In this document: in pieces, positions 1 through 8,797 of the stretch
How positions within the stretch are numbered: position 1 is the first letter of the stretch
How the letters are laid out: each line of letters begins with the position of its first letter
Source: Clostridiaceae bacterium
Lineage (GTDB): Bacteria; Bacillota; Clostridia; Lachnospirales; Lachnospiraceae
Length of the DNA: 64,000 nt
Assembly (NCBI GenBank): GCA_910575435.1
Contig: CAJTGI010000006.1
Span: forward strand, 124,001-188,000
Direction: 5' to 3'
The notes under the pieces: model-generated
Database searches by the model: none
What the model saw: only the letters and a program-made list of their open reading frames with translations
Told to the model about the DNA's origin: nothing
Made by a program: the position numbers and the translations under genes

Positions 1-561
1 ATTAATGCCGATGGTGATGTGAAGGCGAACTATATTATGAATAGCGAAATTAACACGATGGGAAAGGTAATCGTATCTGGCAGCAAGGGGATGCTTCTCG
101 GCGGGAAGGTTCGCGCGGTCAGGGGGGTGGATACTTTCAACCTGGGCAACAGCTCTCATATAAAAACATTTTTGGAAGTGGGCAGGAATGCGCTGTATGA
201 TAAGCAGCAGGCGATTTTTTCAGAAAAGAGGGAACAGATTTTAGACCAGCTATCTATGCTTGAGAAGCAGTGGAACAGAATTTTACAGGCCCTTCCCCCG
301 AAAAAGGAGGAGGCGGTGAAACTCATTAAGAAATTAAATGCGGCAATAGTCACCAAAGACCATGAATTGGCTGATTTGGATGCTGACATTTCCAAACTTG
401 CCAATTTGACGGATCAGGACATGAAGGCAGTCTTTGTCAGGGGAAACGCATATGAGGGGAGCGTAATTGAGATCAATAAGATTAAATATATGCTTCCATC
501 CCATGTGTTCAGAATTATGTTTAAGCTGAGAAATAAATCTGTCGTTATGGTTAAAATCTAA
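1..561 (+). CDS. FapA/DUF342-like protein, C-terminal part (5' partial)
   Basis: The reading frame is already open at base 1, so the true start lies upstream. The visible part begins with short beta-helix-like repeats rich in G, V and I (for example IVSGSKGMLLGGKVRAVRGV, about residues 24-43 of the visible part), followed by a coiled-coil segment of about 60 residues and a final beta-rich stretch ending in KSVVMVKI. This is the layout of the C-terminal half of the DUF342/FapA (flagellar assembly protein A-like) family, a polymer-forming beta-helix with a coiled coil. Function in this organism is unknown; members are common next to signalling genes in clostridia. The next gene begins 26 bp downstream on the same strand, so the two are probably co-transcribed. 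Confidence 0.75.
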   Translation: MNADGDVKANYIMNSEINTMGKVIVSGSKGMLLGGKVRAVRGVDTFNLGNSSHIKTFLEVGRNALYDKQQAIFSEKREQILDQLSMLEKQWNRILQALPPKKEEAVKLIKKLNAAIVTKDHELADLDADISKLANLTDQDMKAVFVRGNAYEGSVIEINKIKYMLPSHVFRIMFKLRNKSVVMVKI

Positions 562-587
562 TATAGAAAGAGAGGCGTGGGAACATA

Positions 588-1685
588 ATGTTACGTGATA
601 CCATTTTGATTGTAGAAAATGACGAAGATAGCCGTAAGAAATTGGTGGAATTATTTCAAAATAAATATAAAATTCTGGAGGTATCCAATGAGAAAGATGG
701 AATTGATATCTTGCGGAATCAGGTATCTTCTCTTGCAGTTGTCATTTTTAATCTTCTGATACCGGCGGAGGATAATTTTCAGGTGATGAAGCGGCTGAAT
801 AAGAAAAAGCTTACATCCCGCATCCCATTTATCATGATTACCAGCGAGGAAGCTGGGAAATATGAAAAAACAGGGTATGAATATGGCGTTGTGAGTTATA
901 TCAGGAAACCTTTTTACTCTGACGTGGTGAAACAGCTTGTGGATAATGTTGTTGAAGTATTTCAATATAAAACCCAGCTTGAAGTTACAGTGAAGAATCA
1001 GACAGAGAAGCTTAAAATGCAGAACGCCATGCTTAAACTGATGACAGAGAAGCAAAAACATATGAATGAGGTTCTGATCGAATCTTTGAGCAATCTTGTG
1101 GAATTTAGAAATTTGGAATCAGAACAGCACATTAAGAGGATTCGGGAATTTACTTTATGCCTCGGCACGAGCGTTAGGAAGCTGTATCCGGAGTATGGCT
1201 TGACGGAAGAAAAGCTTGACATCATTGGCTGGGCGTCCTCGCTGCATGATATTGGAAAAATAGTGATTCCTGACAATATCATACTAAAAGCCGGAAAATT
1301 AACTGAGGATGAATATGAAGTGATAAAATCTCACACCACGAAGGGCGCGGAAATTATCGAGAGAGTAATTCATTTAGATAGCAAGGCATTTTGCAATTAC
1401 GCCTATGATATTGCCAGGCATCACCATGAAAAATATGATGGAAATGGATATCCGGATGGATTGAAGGGAGAAGAAATCAGCATTGCCGCACAGATTGTAT
1501 CCCTTGTGGATGTTTATGACGCCCTTACGTCAAAGCGCGTTTATAAGGCTGCATACAAAGAAGACAAGGCGTTTCAGATGATTATCAATGGGCAGAGCGG
1601 GGCTTTTTCTTCTAAATTGTTGAAAGCCTTTACCGAAGTGAGGGAAGAATTTGAGGCTATTGTAAAAAAATATCGGGATGAGTAA
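588..1685 (+). CDS. Response-regulator-like protein with HD-GYP output domain
   Basis: The 365-residue protein has an N-terminal receiver fold (about residues 4-120), a coiled-coil linker (about 125-165) and an HD-GYP domain (about 165-360). The HD-GYP part keeps its metal and substrate motifs: HDIGK, HHHEKYDGNGYP and DVYDALTSKRVYK. HD-GYP proteins usually hydrolyse cyclic di-GMP, so this is a predicted cytosolic phosphodiesterase. The receiver is degenerate: the position of the phospho-accepting Asp reads Asn55 (VIFNLLIP) and the acidic pocket reads EN instead of DD, while the conserved Lys (RKPF) remains. It may therefore respond to protein contacts rather than phosphorylation. RBS GAGGCGTGGG lies just before the ATG. 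Confidence 0.88.
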   Translation: MLRDTILIVENDEDSRKKLVELFQNKYKILEVSNEKDGIDILRNQVSSLAVVIFNLLIPAEDNFQVMKRLNKKKLTSRIPFIMITSEEAGKYEKTGYEYGVVSYIRKPFYSDVVKQLVDNVVEVFQYKTQLEVTVKNQTEKLKMQNAMLKLMTEKQKHMNEVLIESLSNLVEFRNLESEQHIKRIREFTLCLGTSVRKLYPEYGLTEEKLDIIGWASSLHDIGKIVIPDNIILKAGKLTEDEYEVIKSHTTKGAEIIERVIHLDSKAFCNYAYDIARHHHEKYDGNGYPDGLKGEEISIAAQIVSLVDVYDALTSKRVYKAAYKEDKAFQMIINGQSGAFSSKLLKAFTEVREEFEAIVKKYRDE

Positions 1686-1987
1686 TTAGCGATAGGATAT
1701 TTTGGGCAACCAGTTTGTCAACGTGGGTGCATGGGTAATAATAGAATAGTTGTCATGGGTAGGGCTGGATTGATTGGAACTAGATGTTTTGCTGTCAATT
1801 TGGCCCTATTATTTTTACCGGGTGCATGAAGAATGTTTTATGAAAATGAAAGTTGAAAATTCTCATGTACTTTTAGTGAAAAAGATGTTACACTTATAAT
1901 AGATTGATATCAAATTTAGATTCGTTAAGTGTTTCATGATATGGCTAGAAGGGTGGCATAATCGTTAAAGGAGGCTTAACACATAAA
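1686..1987 (+). other. 302-bp intergenic region with possible promoter
   Basis: No open frame with a ribosome site is visible. A TATAAT hexamer lies at 1895-1900 on the plus strand, but no good -35 stands 16-18 bp upstream. AAAGGAGG at 1967-1974 is the ribosome site of the next gene, 13 bp before its ATG. Composition is AT-rich from about 1800 on. Confidence 0.3.
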
Positions 1988-3115
1988 ATGATTCCAAAAA
2001 AGAAATTAGGTTTTGGCTTGATGAGACTTCCGTCTTTGGATGAAAAAGATTCTTCGAAAATTGATATTGAGTTGACAAAGGAGATGGTTGACAAATTTAT
2101 CGAGAGGGGTTTTACATATTTTGATACTGCCTGGATGTACTGCGGGTGCAAGAGCGAGGACGCTGCCAAAGAGGTTCTGGTGAGCCGCTATCCGAGGGAT
2201 CAATTTACCTTGGCTACGAAACTCCATGCCGATTATATCAATACAGAGGAAGATCGGGATAAGATATTTCATGAACAGTTGAGAAAGACGGGGGTAGAGT
2301 ATTTTGACTACTATCTTCTACATGATGTGGGGGCCAATCACTATGAAATTTATACTCAGTTAGATTGCTTCCGCTGGCTGCAGGAAAAGAAAGAAGAAGG
2401 CTTGGTAAGGCATATCGGCTTTTCTTATCATGATAATGCAGATCTGCTGGATAGAGTGTTGACGGAGCACCCGGAAGTGGAATTTGTCCAGCTGCAGATT
2501 AATTATCTGGATTGGGACAGCGAGGGGGTTCAGTCTAGGAAATGCTATGAAGTGGCCACAGAACATGGCGTGCCGGTCATTGTTATGGAACCTGTCAAAG
2601 GCGGTACTCTGGCGGAGGTGCCGGAGCAGGTGGAGAGAATGTTTAAGGAGTTCCGCCCTGAGATGTCTGTTTCTTCTTGGGCAGTGCGCTTTGCGGCCAG
2701 CCTGGACAACGTGATTGTGGTACTCAGCGGCATGAGCAATATGGAGCAGCTGCTAGATAACACGGGCTACATGATGGATTTTCAGGCTATGGATGAAAGG
2801 GAGAGACAGCTTGTAAATCAAGCAGTGGAAATGATTAATGGAAATATAACGATTCCTTGTACCGGATGCGCATACTGCGTGGATGGATGCCCGCAGAATA
2901 TAGCCATTCCTAAGTATTTTTCACTGTATAATGCAGATAAGCAGGAAGTGAAAGGGAAAGGCTGGACGCCTCAGGGAGAGTATTATGATAATCTTACGAG
3001 AGTATTTGGAAAGGCAGGAGACTGTATTGGATGCGGTCAGTGTGAGGAAATATGTCCCCAGCATCTCCCTATTACAAAGTATTTGAGAGATATTGTGGAT
3101 TATTTTGGGAAATGA
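1988..3115 (+). CDS. Aldo/keto reductase with C-terminal 4Fe-4S ferredoxin domain
   Basis: The protein has 375 residues. Residues 1-265 form an aldo/keto reductase TIM barrel: it opens KLGFGLMRLP, has the FDTAWMY segment with the catalytic Asp/Tyr region, a Lys in ATKLHADY and a His in YYLLHDVG. The C-terminus carries two ferredoxin motifs, CTGCAYCVDGCP (about 294-305) and CIGCGQCEEICP (about 345-356), enough for two 4Fe-4S clusters. This fusion is widespread in anaerobic Bacillota. Substrate is not known; a cytosolic flavin- or ferredoxin-linked carbonyl reductase is likely. It stands 74 bp before a sensor-like protein gene in the same direction. Confidence 0.9.
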   Translation: MIPKKKLGFGLMRLPSLDEKDSSKIDIELTKEMVDKFIERGFTYFDTAWMYCGCKSEDAAKEVLVSRYPRDQFTLATKLHADYINTEEDRDKIFHEQLRKTGVEYFDYYLLHDVGANHYEIYTQLDCFRWLQEKKEEGLVRHIGFSYHDNADLLDRVLTEHPEVEFVQLQINYLDWDSEGVQSRKCYEVATEHGVPVIVMEPVKGGTLAEVPEQVERMFKEFRPEMSVSSWAVRFAASLDNVIVVLSGMSNMEQLLDNTGYMMDFQAMDERERQLVNQAVEMINGNITIPCTGCAYCVDGCPQNIAIPKYFSLYNADKQEVKGKGWTPQGEYYDNLTRVFGKAGDCIGCGQCEEICPQHLPITKYLRDIVDYFGK

Positions 3116-3189
3116 TGTGGAAAGTATAGATATTGACGTATCATTGGTGGAATGCTGCAACTGAACATGTTTGAACAAAGGAGGGAGCT

Positions 3190-4551
3190 ATGCATAACGG
3201 GAAAAATGTAATTGGAATCTGTACAGCGGAATTGGAGCAGCCTTTTCATGCCAAATTGGTGGAGAGGGTAGTGAAGGAATTGACAGTAGGAGGGGATTAT
3301 GTCCTGGTGCTTTCCAGTGATTCTGATCTGTATAGCCAGTCGGAGAGCGATCTGGGAGATGCCGCAATCTATGATCTGCCAAATTATGACATCGTGGATG
3401 CCGTATTAATCTTTTCTGCCACCATTCGTTCACAAAAGAATGTGATGGAGATTGTGAATCGGGCTAGGGCGGAGGACGTTCCGATTATTTCAGTGGGTAT
3501 GGAGATTGAAGGATGCTATAATGTCATTTATAATATGGACGATGCATTTGAGAAGGTGGTGCGCCACGTAGTAGAGTATCACGGTATGAAGGAGATTAAC
3601 TTCATGTCAGGTATTCAGGGAGATCCCATCTCAGAACAGCGTCTCAATATCTTTAAGCAGGTACTGGATGAGAATGACATTCTCTTTGAGGAAGACAGAG
3701 TTGGCTACGGCGAGTTTTGGCAGGGGCCCACAATCGAGGTCATGAAGAGGTTTATGCATCCGTCAAAGGTTCCGCCGGAGGCGATTATCTGTGCCAATGA
3801 CTCTATGGCTGTGGCTGTCTGCGATTATCTTGCGGAGATGGATATCCGGGTTCCGGAAGAAATCCTGGTGACAGGAATTGATGGAATTGACGAGGGCAAG
3901 CTTCATTTTCCCGCAATTACCACTGCCGTTCGGGATGAGGTGAACGATGCTAAAAAAATCGTAGACCTTATTAAGAGATTGGTGGCTGGCCAAAGGATTT
4001 CCCATCACTTGACCCTTGGCTATCATATGCAGCTTTCTCAGTCCTGCGGCTGCCAGAAACATCAGATATTCGACCAGGTACGGCTGCTTCGAAAGCTTAA
4101 TGACGACAAAGCCCTCCGCGTAGCGGATATTCGCAGATATGCAGATATGGAGGGCGTGATTCTGAAAAAGGAATCACTGGATGATATATTGGATGTAGTG
4201 GCGGGTCTGATGCCAGAAAACAGTTTTCTCTGCATCAATGATGATTTGGAGATAGGGAAGTATGGCAATAGCCATCGCCATCAGATCAATCCGTATACCG
4301 GCAAGTTGAAATCTATTGTAAAAATTAATGGCAATGTAGAAAAAAGTAATTGCAATCTGAATAGAATGATTCCCGAAACTGGATGGGAGATGGCATCTGA
4401 CGTGCCAATCTTGATGCTCCCCATTCATTTTGAGGAAAGAGTGGTGGGTTATCTGGGAATACGGGAGAATGTTAGTCAAATCAATATGATTAGCGTACTT
4501 CATTTTCTGCGTGGCCTGGATCATTCGCTGGGATATAAATTATCGGAATAA
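3190..4551 (+). CDS. LacI-type ligand-binding-domain protein without HTH domain
   Basis: The protein has 453 residues. It opens directly with a periplasmic-binding-protein-like fold of the LacI/GalR regulator class (GICTAELEQPFHAKLVERVV; later ICANDSMAVAVCDYLAEMDIRVPEEILVTGIDG is recognisable), covering about 1-290. There is no helix-turn-helix before it and no signal peptide, so it is cytosolic and not a classical repressor. After a Cys-rich link (SQSCGCQK) comes a region of about 150 residues of unknown fold. In related clostridia the same N-terminal domain is found fused to GGDEF domains; none is visible here. A ligand-sensing signalling protein is the most I can infer. RBS AAAGGAGGGAGC precedes the ATG. 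Confidence 0.7.
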   Translation: MHNGKNVIGICTAELEQPFHAKLVERVVKELTVGGDYVLVLSSDSDLYSQSESDLGDAAIYDLPNYDIVDAVLIFSATIRSQKNVMEIVNRARAEDVPIISVGMEIEGCYNVIYNMDDAFEKVVRHVVEYHGMKEINFMSGIQGDPISEQRLNIFKQVLDENDILFEEDRVGYGEFWQGPTIEVMKRFMHPSKVPPEAIICANDSMAVAVCDYLAEMDIRVPEEILVTGIDGIDEGKLHFPAITTAVRDEVNDAKKIVDLIKRLVAGQRISHHLTLGYHMQLSQSCGCQKHQIFDQVRLLRKLNDDKALRVADIRRYADMEGVILKKESLDDILDVVAGLMPENSFLCINDDLEIGKYGNSHRHQINPYTGKLKSIVKINGNVEKSNCNLNRMIPETGWEMASDVPILMLPIHFEERVVGYLGIRENVSQINMISVLHFLRGLDHSLGYKLSE

Positions 4552-4562
4552 AGCGCCATAAG

Positions 4563-4592
4563 AATAGGGAACCATCAGGTTCCCTATTTTTT
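4563..4592 (+). terminator. Rho-independent terminator
   Basis: A perfect 11-bp stem (AATAGGGAACC at 4563-4573, GGTTCCCTATT at 4578-4588) with loop ATCA is followed by T residues. It ends the plus-strand sensor gene. The stop codon of the convergent minus-strand gene lies inside it. Confidence 0.88.
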
Positions 4593-5354
4593 ATGGGGTA
4601 GGAAATCGCTCATTTCATATAGATAGGCATTTCCCTGCTTCCCCACCCGTTCCACGGCATGGATGCTATACAAAATATTCAGTGCCAGGTTGGCAATTTT
4701 CTGGGGGATTTTTGCTTTTTTGGCAAAGTCTTTGGAGGTGAAGGGGATTGGCAGATTTTCTGGAATCATGCAGCCATATTCGCTAGGACCGCCGATATAA
4801 AATTCATCTACCAGCTTCACGGGGATTCGGTCATATCGGGTGGACCCCCTTTTTTTGTTGCGGCTCCAGCCGTTTAGCAGTCGGTATTCTTCCACATCTA
4901 CCAATACCAGGCAGAGATGGAGGTTGGGGTGGGATAGGTAGGGCTTGATTTTATACAGCTCATAGTAGGCGTCGTAAAGGCTTCCGGTCTTGGGGGACTT
5001 CCTCTTATTCGTTACCGTGCCGGTCTCCTTGTCAATCCAATAGAGCCATTTTGTGTGTGGGATGGGATAGACGATGGTGACCGGATATGTTTGTAAAAAG
5101 AAGTCTAGTTTGCGGCGCATGGCATTGAAATTTCGAGTCTGGATTTCAATGATTTCATCTGCGCGGAAAATGTCTGCCACAAAACTTCCAATTCTAATCT
5201 CCTGGTGGGAGATGTCGGGTTCATAGAATCGCTTTAGCACCGCATGAACAGTTTTTTCCTGCAGAGTGCCGATGCCATTTTTCTCTCGGTTTGCGTGTAT
5301 GATTTCCTGACAGGCTTGTCGAAAAAGTTCTTCATCTATGGGACTGATGGACAT
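4584..5354 (-). CDS. Uncharacterised protein with PD-(D/E)XK-like motif
   Basis: I do not recognise a named family. The start is set at 5354 because AAGGAG stands 8 nt upstream; a longer frame to 5420 lacks a ribosome site. The 256-residue protein has an early helical part, then IGSFVADIFRADEIIEIQTR, whose D...ExQ spacing resembles a PD-(D/E)XK nuclease core, then a beta-rich middle with many aromatic residues (VYPIPHTKWLYWID). The last 60 residues (FTSKDFAKKAKIPQKIANLALNIL as two helices) look like a winged-helix. It could be a DNA-acting protein, but this is inference from motif spacing only. It is convergent with the sensor gene and lies near a toxin-antitoxin pair. Confidence 0.55.
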   Translation of the reverse strand: MSISPIDEELFRQACQEIIHANREKNGIGTLQEKTVHAVLKRFYEPDISHQEIRIGSFVADIFRADEIIEIQTRNFNAMRRKLDFFLQTYPVTIVYPIPHTKWLYWIDKETGTVTNKRKSPKTGSLYDAYYELYKIKPYLSHPNLHLCLVLVDVEEYRLLNGWSRNKKRGSTRYDRIPVKLVDEFYIGGPSEYGCMIPENLPIPFTSKDFAKKAKIPQKIANLALNILYSIHAVERVGKQGNAYLYEMSDFLPHKK

Positions 5355-5383
5355 GGGGTTCTCCTTGTTTTTTAATCTTGCCT

Positions 5384-5411
5384 GGCCCTCACAAGCATGC
5401 TTGCGAGGGCC
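5384..5411 (-). repeat. 28-bp near-perfect palindrome upstream of 5354 gene
   Basis: GGCCCTC and GAGGGCC flank a central AAGCATGCTT palindrome; with one G-T wobble the whole 28 bp pairs. It sits 30 bp before the start of the minus-strand gene, with no T-tract after it on that strand. It could be an operator or a 5' leader hairpin. Confidence 0.5.
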
Positions 5412-5506
5412 GTTTATCATTATATGCCAGACTTGCCATAATTGCCAGACGAAGTCAGAATTATAGATGGCAGGATTTTTAACTATACTTTAACTCCATC
5501 ATAAAT

Positions 5507-6076
5507 TTATAACTCTATTCCAACTAATTCCTGGATTTGTGTTCTATTCCAAAATTCGGATTCCCAATAAAAAAATTCATCCTTTCGCATTTTAAATATC
5601 CGAAAGGCTTCGTCTGTATTATCGTATATATGGCAGACATCGCAAACACTAAGAATCTTAGGAATAAGCTTTAACGCTTTGTTATATCTTGACCGTATTT
5701 TATCCTCGGGAACATCATGACCGCCTAAGGCAAAACGGGATCTGACACGCAATATATTTATTTGTGGATCGCTTGTTAATACATAAATACAGCGAATAAA
5801 ATAACCCCTGTCTTTTGCTTTTTTGAGCAATAACAGATTGCGTTCTGTTGAAAGAACTGTTTCAAAAGTAAAACTCTGATTTTGTTCTACCAACTGGTTT
5901 CTCATTTTATCAGCTTGGATTGCCGCATCTATATCGCTACATAAAGTTGCCTTTTTAATATCATCCGCATTGATATAAGGCTCTATTGTTTTTGCTAATT
6001 TTGTAATAGTCGTTTTTCCGCTGCCATTCGGACCTGCAAAAACAATGATTTCCGGCTTTCTAACAAAATCAGGCAT
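5507..6076 (-). CDS. Zeta-toxin-type P-loop kinase
   Basis: The 189-residue protein starts with a P-loop (VFAGPNGSGKTT, about residues 12-23), followed by NADDI and by FETVLST, the typical order of the zeta toxin/UDP-N-acetylglucosamine kinase family. A basic, Arg-rich lid region (RVRSRFALGGHDVPEDKIRSR cut into two halves by GG) matches the family. Zeta toxins phosphorylate UDP-GlcNAc or related sugars and block wall synthesis. The ATG has RBS AAGGAGAG. Its first codons overlap the last 8 bp of the small gene upstream (6069-6257), the usual antitoxin-toxin layout. Confidence 0.8.
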   Translation of the reverse strand: MPDFVRKPEIIVFAGPNGSGKTTITKLAKTIEPYINADDIKKATLCSDIDAAIQADKMRNQLVEQNQSFTFETVLSTERNLLLLKKAKDRGYFIRCIYVLTSDPQINILRVRSRFALGGHDVPEDKIRSRYNKALKLIPKILSVCDVCHIYDNTDEAFRIFKMRKDEFFYWESEFWNRTQIQELVGIEL

Positions 6077-6257
6077 ATTCTCTCCTTCCGTCCGGATATT
6101 CCAAGTAAGGCTGCTTTTTCTCTTTATCGAATTTTTCGATTGGCACGCCTTTTATCTTCTTTATTTCGTTATCTATCCGAACCGCTTCATGGAATCGTTT
6201 TGTCATTTCCTCATCGGAAACACCACAGGTTGAATCTAACTCGTTTAATTCCGTCAT
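6069..6257 (-). CDS. Predicted antitoxin of zeta-type toxin pair
   Basis: The small acidic-helical protein has 62 residues and a Lys-rich C-terminal half (IKKIKGVPIEKFDKEKKQP). It has no recognisable DNA-binding motif. Role as antitoxin is inferred from position: it precedes and overlaps the zeta-like toxin by 8 bp and is read from the same promoter. RBS AAGAGGAA stands just before the ATG. Confidence 0.65.
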   Translation of the reverse strand: MTELNELDSTCGVSDEEMTKRFHEAVRIDNEIKKIKGVPIEKFDKEKKQPYLEYPDGRREYA

Positions 6258-6338
6258 ATATTCCTCTTTTCCGCGTTGCTTTTTTAATCAGGCAACTTTG
6301 TATCAGGCAACGCATCGAAACAAAGCACCATTAAAAAT

Positions 6339-6367
6339 AGTATAAACTCCTTTGCTACATAATACAA
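6339..6367 (-). promoter_or_regulatory. Promoter of the toxin-antitoxin operon
   Basis: On the minus strand TTGTAT (6362-6367) and TATACT (6339-6344) are separated by exactly 17 bp. The transcript would start about 75 bp before the antitoxin ATG. No further open frame lies between this site and spoVAF. Confidence 0.7.
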
Positions 6368-6534
6368 CCTTTTATTTCACAGCGTCTGTGCTGTCAGACA
6401 TATGGAGTAAGATCAGAATACAAAGCAAGCATGTTCTCCAAATTATAGCAAATAGTACCGATGGAAAATGCATAATTGGCTGTAAAATTGGAAATATTTC
6501 TTAGAAAATCAACAGGTAGAAACGAGAGGTGACT

Positions 6535-8004
6535 ATGGAAGCAAAATTGAATTGTAAACACCAATCAGAGAAAACTATGGATATTTTTACGGGCAGTTAT
6601 GAGGAGAGGAAGAAGAAAATTGAGCAGCTTCTGGATATTCCCGACAATTTTGATATGCTGAATCGGGAGTTTGTCATGGGGGGGAAGAAGACCACCCTCT
6701 ATGCGGTGGATGGTTTTTTGAAGGGGGACATTTCGGAGAAGGTGATGGAGTTTTTCTATTCCATTACGGAGGAGGACATGCCCTCCACATATGATGAGTT
6801 CGTGGCAAAGGAAATTCCCTATGTGGACATCATTACCCTGACGGATCAGGAAAAATTTATCCATATGCTTCTGTCAGGCATGTCCTGTCTGCTGATTGAG
6901 GGCTTTACAGAGATTGTCGCCATTGATTTTAGAGAGTATCCCAGCAGAAGCGTGGACGAGCCGGATCAGGACAAGGTACTGCGGGGTTCCAGAGATGGAT
7001 TTGTGGAGACGCTCATTCCCAATATGGCTCTGATACGCCGCCGCATTCGAGATATCAACTTGCAGTTCCGCATCTTTAAGGTGGGAAAGAGTTCCAGAAC
7101 GGATGTGTCCATTGCCTATATGAAAGGGCGGGTGAAGGAATCTGACGTGCAGGAAATCGTGCGCAGGATGGAAAAGATTCCGGTGGATGCCCTGACTATG
7201 AACCAGGAGAGCCTGGCAGAGATTTTATTCCCCAGAAATTGGTGGAATCCCTTCCCGAAGTTTAAGTATACGGAGCGGCCGGATACTGCCGCTGCCTGTC
7301 TCCTGGAGGGCAGCGTGGTGATTTTGGTGGACAATTCCCCGGCAGTAATGGTGATTCCCACCTCTCTTTTCAGCATCATGGAAGATGCCAATGACTATTA
7401 TTTTCCGCCCATTACCGGAACCTATCTCCGGCTTACCAGAATGATGACAAGCATTGCGGCAACATTTATCACGCCGGTGTTTCTCCTGCTGTTAAATAAT
7501 CCGGACTGGCTGCCCGATAATTGGCGATTTTTGCTAATCAAGGATGACGCCAATATTCCGCCCCTATTCCAATTTCTCATATTGGAGTTTGCTATTGATG
7601 GATTGAAGATGGCCTCTGTGAACAGTCCCAATATGCTCACCACCCCCCTCAGTATCGTGGCGGGTATTGTATTTGGCGATTATACGGTGGGTTCCGGCTT
7701 GTTTAACCCGGAGATTATGCTGTATATGGCGTTTGTGGCGGTGGCAAATTATACCCAGAGCAATATGGAACTCGGCTATGCCATTAAATTTCACCGCCTG
7801 ATACTTCTGATTCTAACTGGCGTGTGGGGGCTGTCAGGATTTGTCGTGGGGACGGTGTTCCTGTGCGCGATGCTGCTCTTCAATCCCACCCTCATAGGGA
7901 AAGGGTATATGCATCCGCTGATTCCCATGGAGGGTAGACAGTTATTAAAGCGATTTTTCCGAGTGACATTGCCCGCCAGTGAGAGAAATCAGACCAAGGG
8001 ATAA
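6535..8004 (+). CDS. spoVAF: Stage V sporulation protein AF-like (GerA family)
   Basis: The 489-residue protein has the GerA-family layout: a soluble N-terminal domain of about 280 residues, then membrane segments from about residue 290 (TSIAATFITPVFLLLL, FLILEFAIDGLKMAS, LSIVAGIVFG, MLYMAFVAVANY, LILLILTGVWGLSGF). Length and the motif DANDYYFPPITGTYLRLTR fit SpoVAF rather than the longer GerAA proteins. SpoVAF is a membrane protein of the spore germination machinery. The ATG at 6535 is preferred over GTG at 6529 since GAGAGGTGA stands at a proper distance. No other spoVA genes are next to it in the window. Confidence 0.82.
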   Translation: MEAKLNCKHQSEKTMDIFTGSYEERKKKIEQLLDIPDNFDMLNREFVMGGKKTTLYAVDGFLKGDISEKVMEFFYSITEEDMPSTYDEFVAKEIPYVDIITLTDQEKFIHMLLSGMSCLLIEGFTEIVAIDFREYPSRSVDEPDQDKVLRGSRDGFVETLIPNMALIRRRIRDINLQFRIFKVGKSSRTDVSIAYMKGRVKESDVQEIVRRMEKIPVDALTMNQESLAEILFPRNWWNPFPKFKYTERPDTAAACLLEGSVVILVDNSPAVMVIPTSLFSIMEDANDYYFPPITGTYLRLTRMMTSIAATFITPVFLLLLNNPDWLPDNWRFLLIKDDANIPPLFQFLILEFAIDGLKMASVNSPNMLTTPLSIVAGIVFGDYTVGSGLFNPEIMLYMAFVAVANYTQSNMELGYAIKFHRLILLILTGVWGLSGFVVGTVFLCAMLLFNPTLIGKGYMHPLIPMEGRQLLKRFFRVTLPASERNQTKG

Positions 8005-8040
8005 TTTTGTATTAATAAAAAATTTAAGATTTATTTTATA

Positions 8041-8074
8041 GCAAGAACCGGACCATAATCAGTCCGGTTCTTGC
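8041..8074. terminator. Bidirectional terminator
   Basis: A perfect 13-bp stem (GCAAGAACCGGAC / GTCCGGTTCTTGC) with an 8-nt loop lies between convergent genes. The minus-strand side is followed by an AT-rich, T-rich tract; the plus side has only a short T-run. Confidence 0.8.
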
Positions 8075-8115
8075 GCTTGCATTTATAAGATATTTGTATA
8101 TTGGAAACCAAAGTT

Positions 8116-8727
8116 TTATGCCTGTTTCTTGCTCAGGGCGATGCGCTCCCGAATATAGTTTTCCAGAACTTTGACCGTTCCGTCAATATCTAGGGAACTG
8201 CTGTTGATGCAGATGTCGTATGCCCGGGAATCTCCCCACTTGCTGTCCGAGTGCCTGTTGTGGTATCTCTGCCTCTTGCGGTCATGCCGATCAATCTTGG
8301 CAAGGGCTTCCTTTTCACTCAGATTGTATTTTGTCATGATGCGTTCCAGCTTATGGTGTTCCTCTCCCGTGACAAAGATGGATATCAATCCGTCAAAGTC
8401 CTGCAGGACAGTCTCAGCACAGCGTCCTACAATCACGAAAGATTCGCCGGACTCTGCCTTTTCCCGGATAAATTCAAACTGGATTTCTGCCAGGATTTCT
8501 TCCATGGAGTTGGTATGTTTCCCCACCCTTCTGGAAAGGATGTGGTTCTTAGGCTTCTCGTCATACTTTTCTAGGAGTTCCACTTTCACGTCCAATTCAT
8601 TTGCAATTTCATCAAGTATGCTCCTATCATAAATCTTCATTTCTAGGTGCTTGGCAATTCTTTCGGCGATCTCATGCCCGGCACTGCCGTATTCACGGCT
8701 GATGGATATCAGTATTTGTTCGTTCAT
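8116..8727 (-). CDS. Cytidylate kinase-like family protein
   Basis: The 203-residue protein begins ILISISREYGSAGHEIAERI, the diverged P-loop region of the cytidylate-kinase-like (AAK domain) family; the classical GxxGxGK loop is not conserved. It also shows VGRCAETVL and the Arg/His-rich lid RHDRKRQRYHNRHSDSKWGD. The family is widespread in Lachnospiraceae but its substrate is unknown. It lies 70 bp behind the permease gene on the same strand and shares its promoter. Confidence 0.8.
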   Translation of the reverse strand: MNEQILISISREYGSAGHEIAERIAKHLEMKIYDRSILDEIANELDVKVELLEKYDEKPKNHILSRRVGKHTNSMEEILAEIQFEFIREKAESGESFVIVGRCAETVLQDFDGLISIFVTGEEHHKLERIMTKYNLSEKEALAKIDRHDRKRQRYHNRHSDSKWGDSRAYDICINSSSLDIDGTVKVLENYIRERIALSKKQA

Positions 8728-8797
8728 ATTAAATTATCCTCCATTCTTGGAAACTGCGCCACAGCGTAGTGATATGCCAATAACAGTCCGCAAGTAA

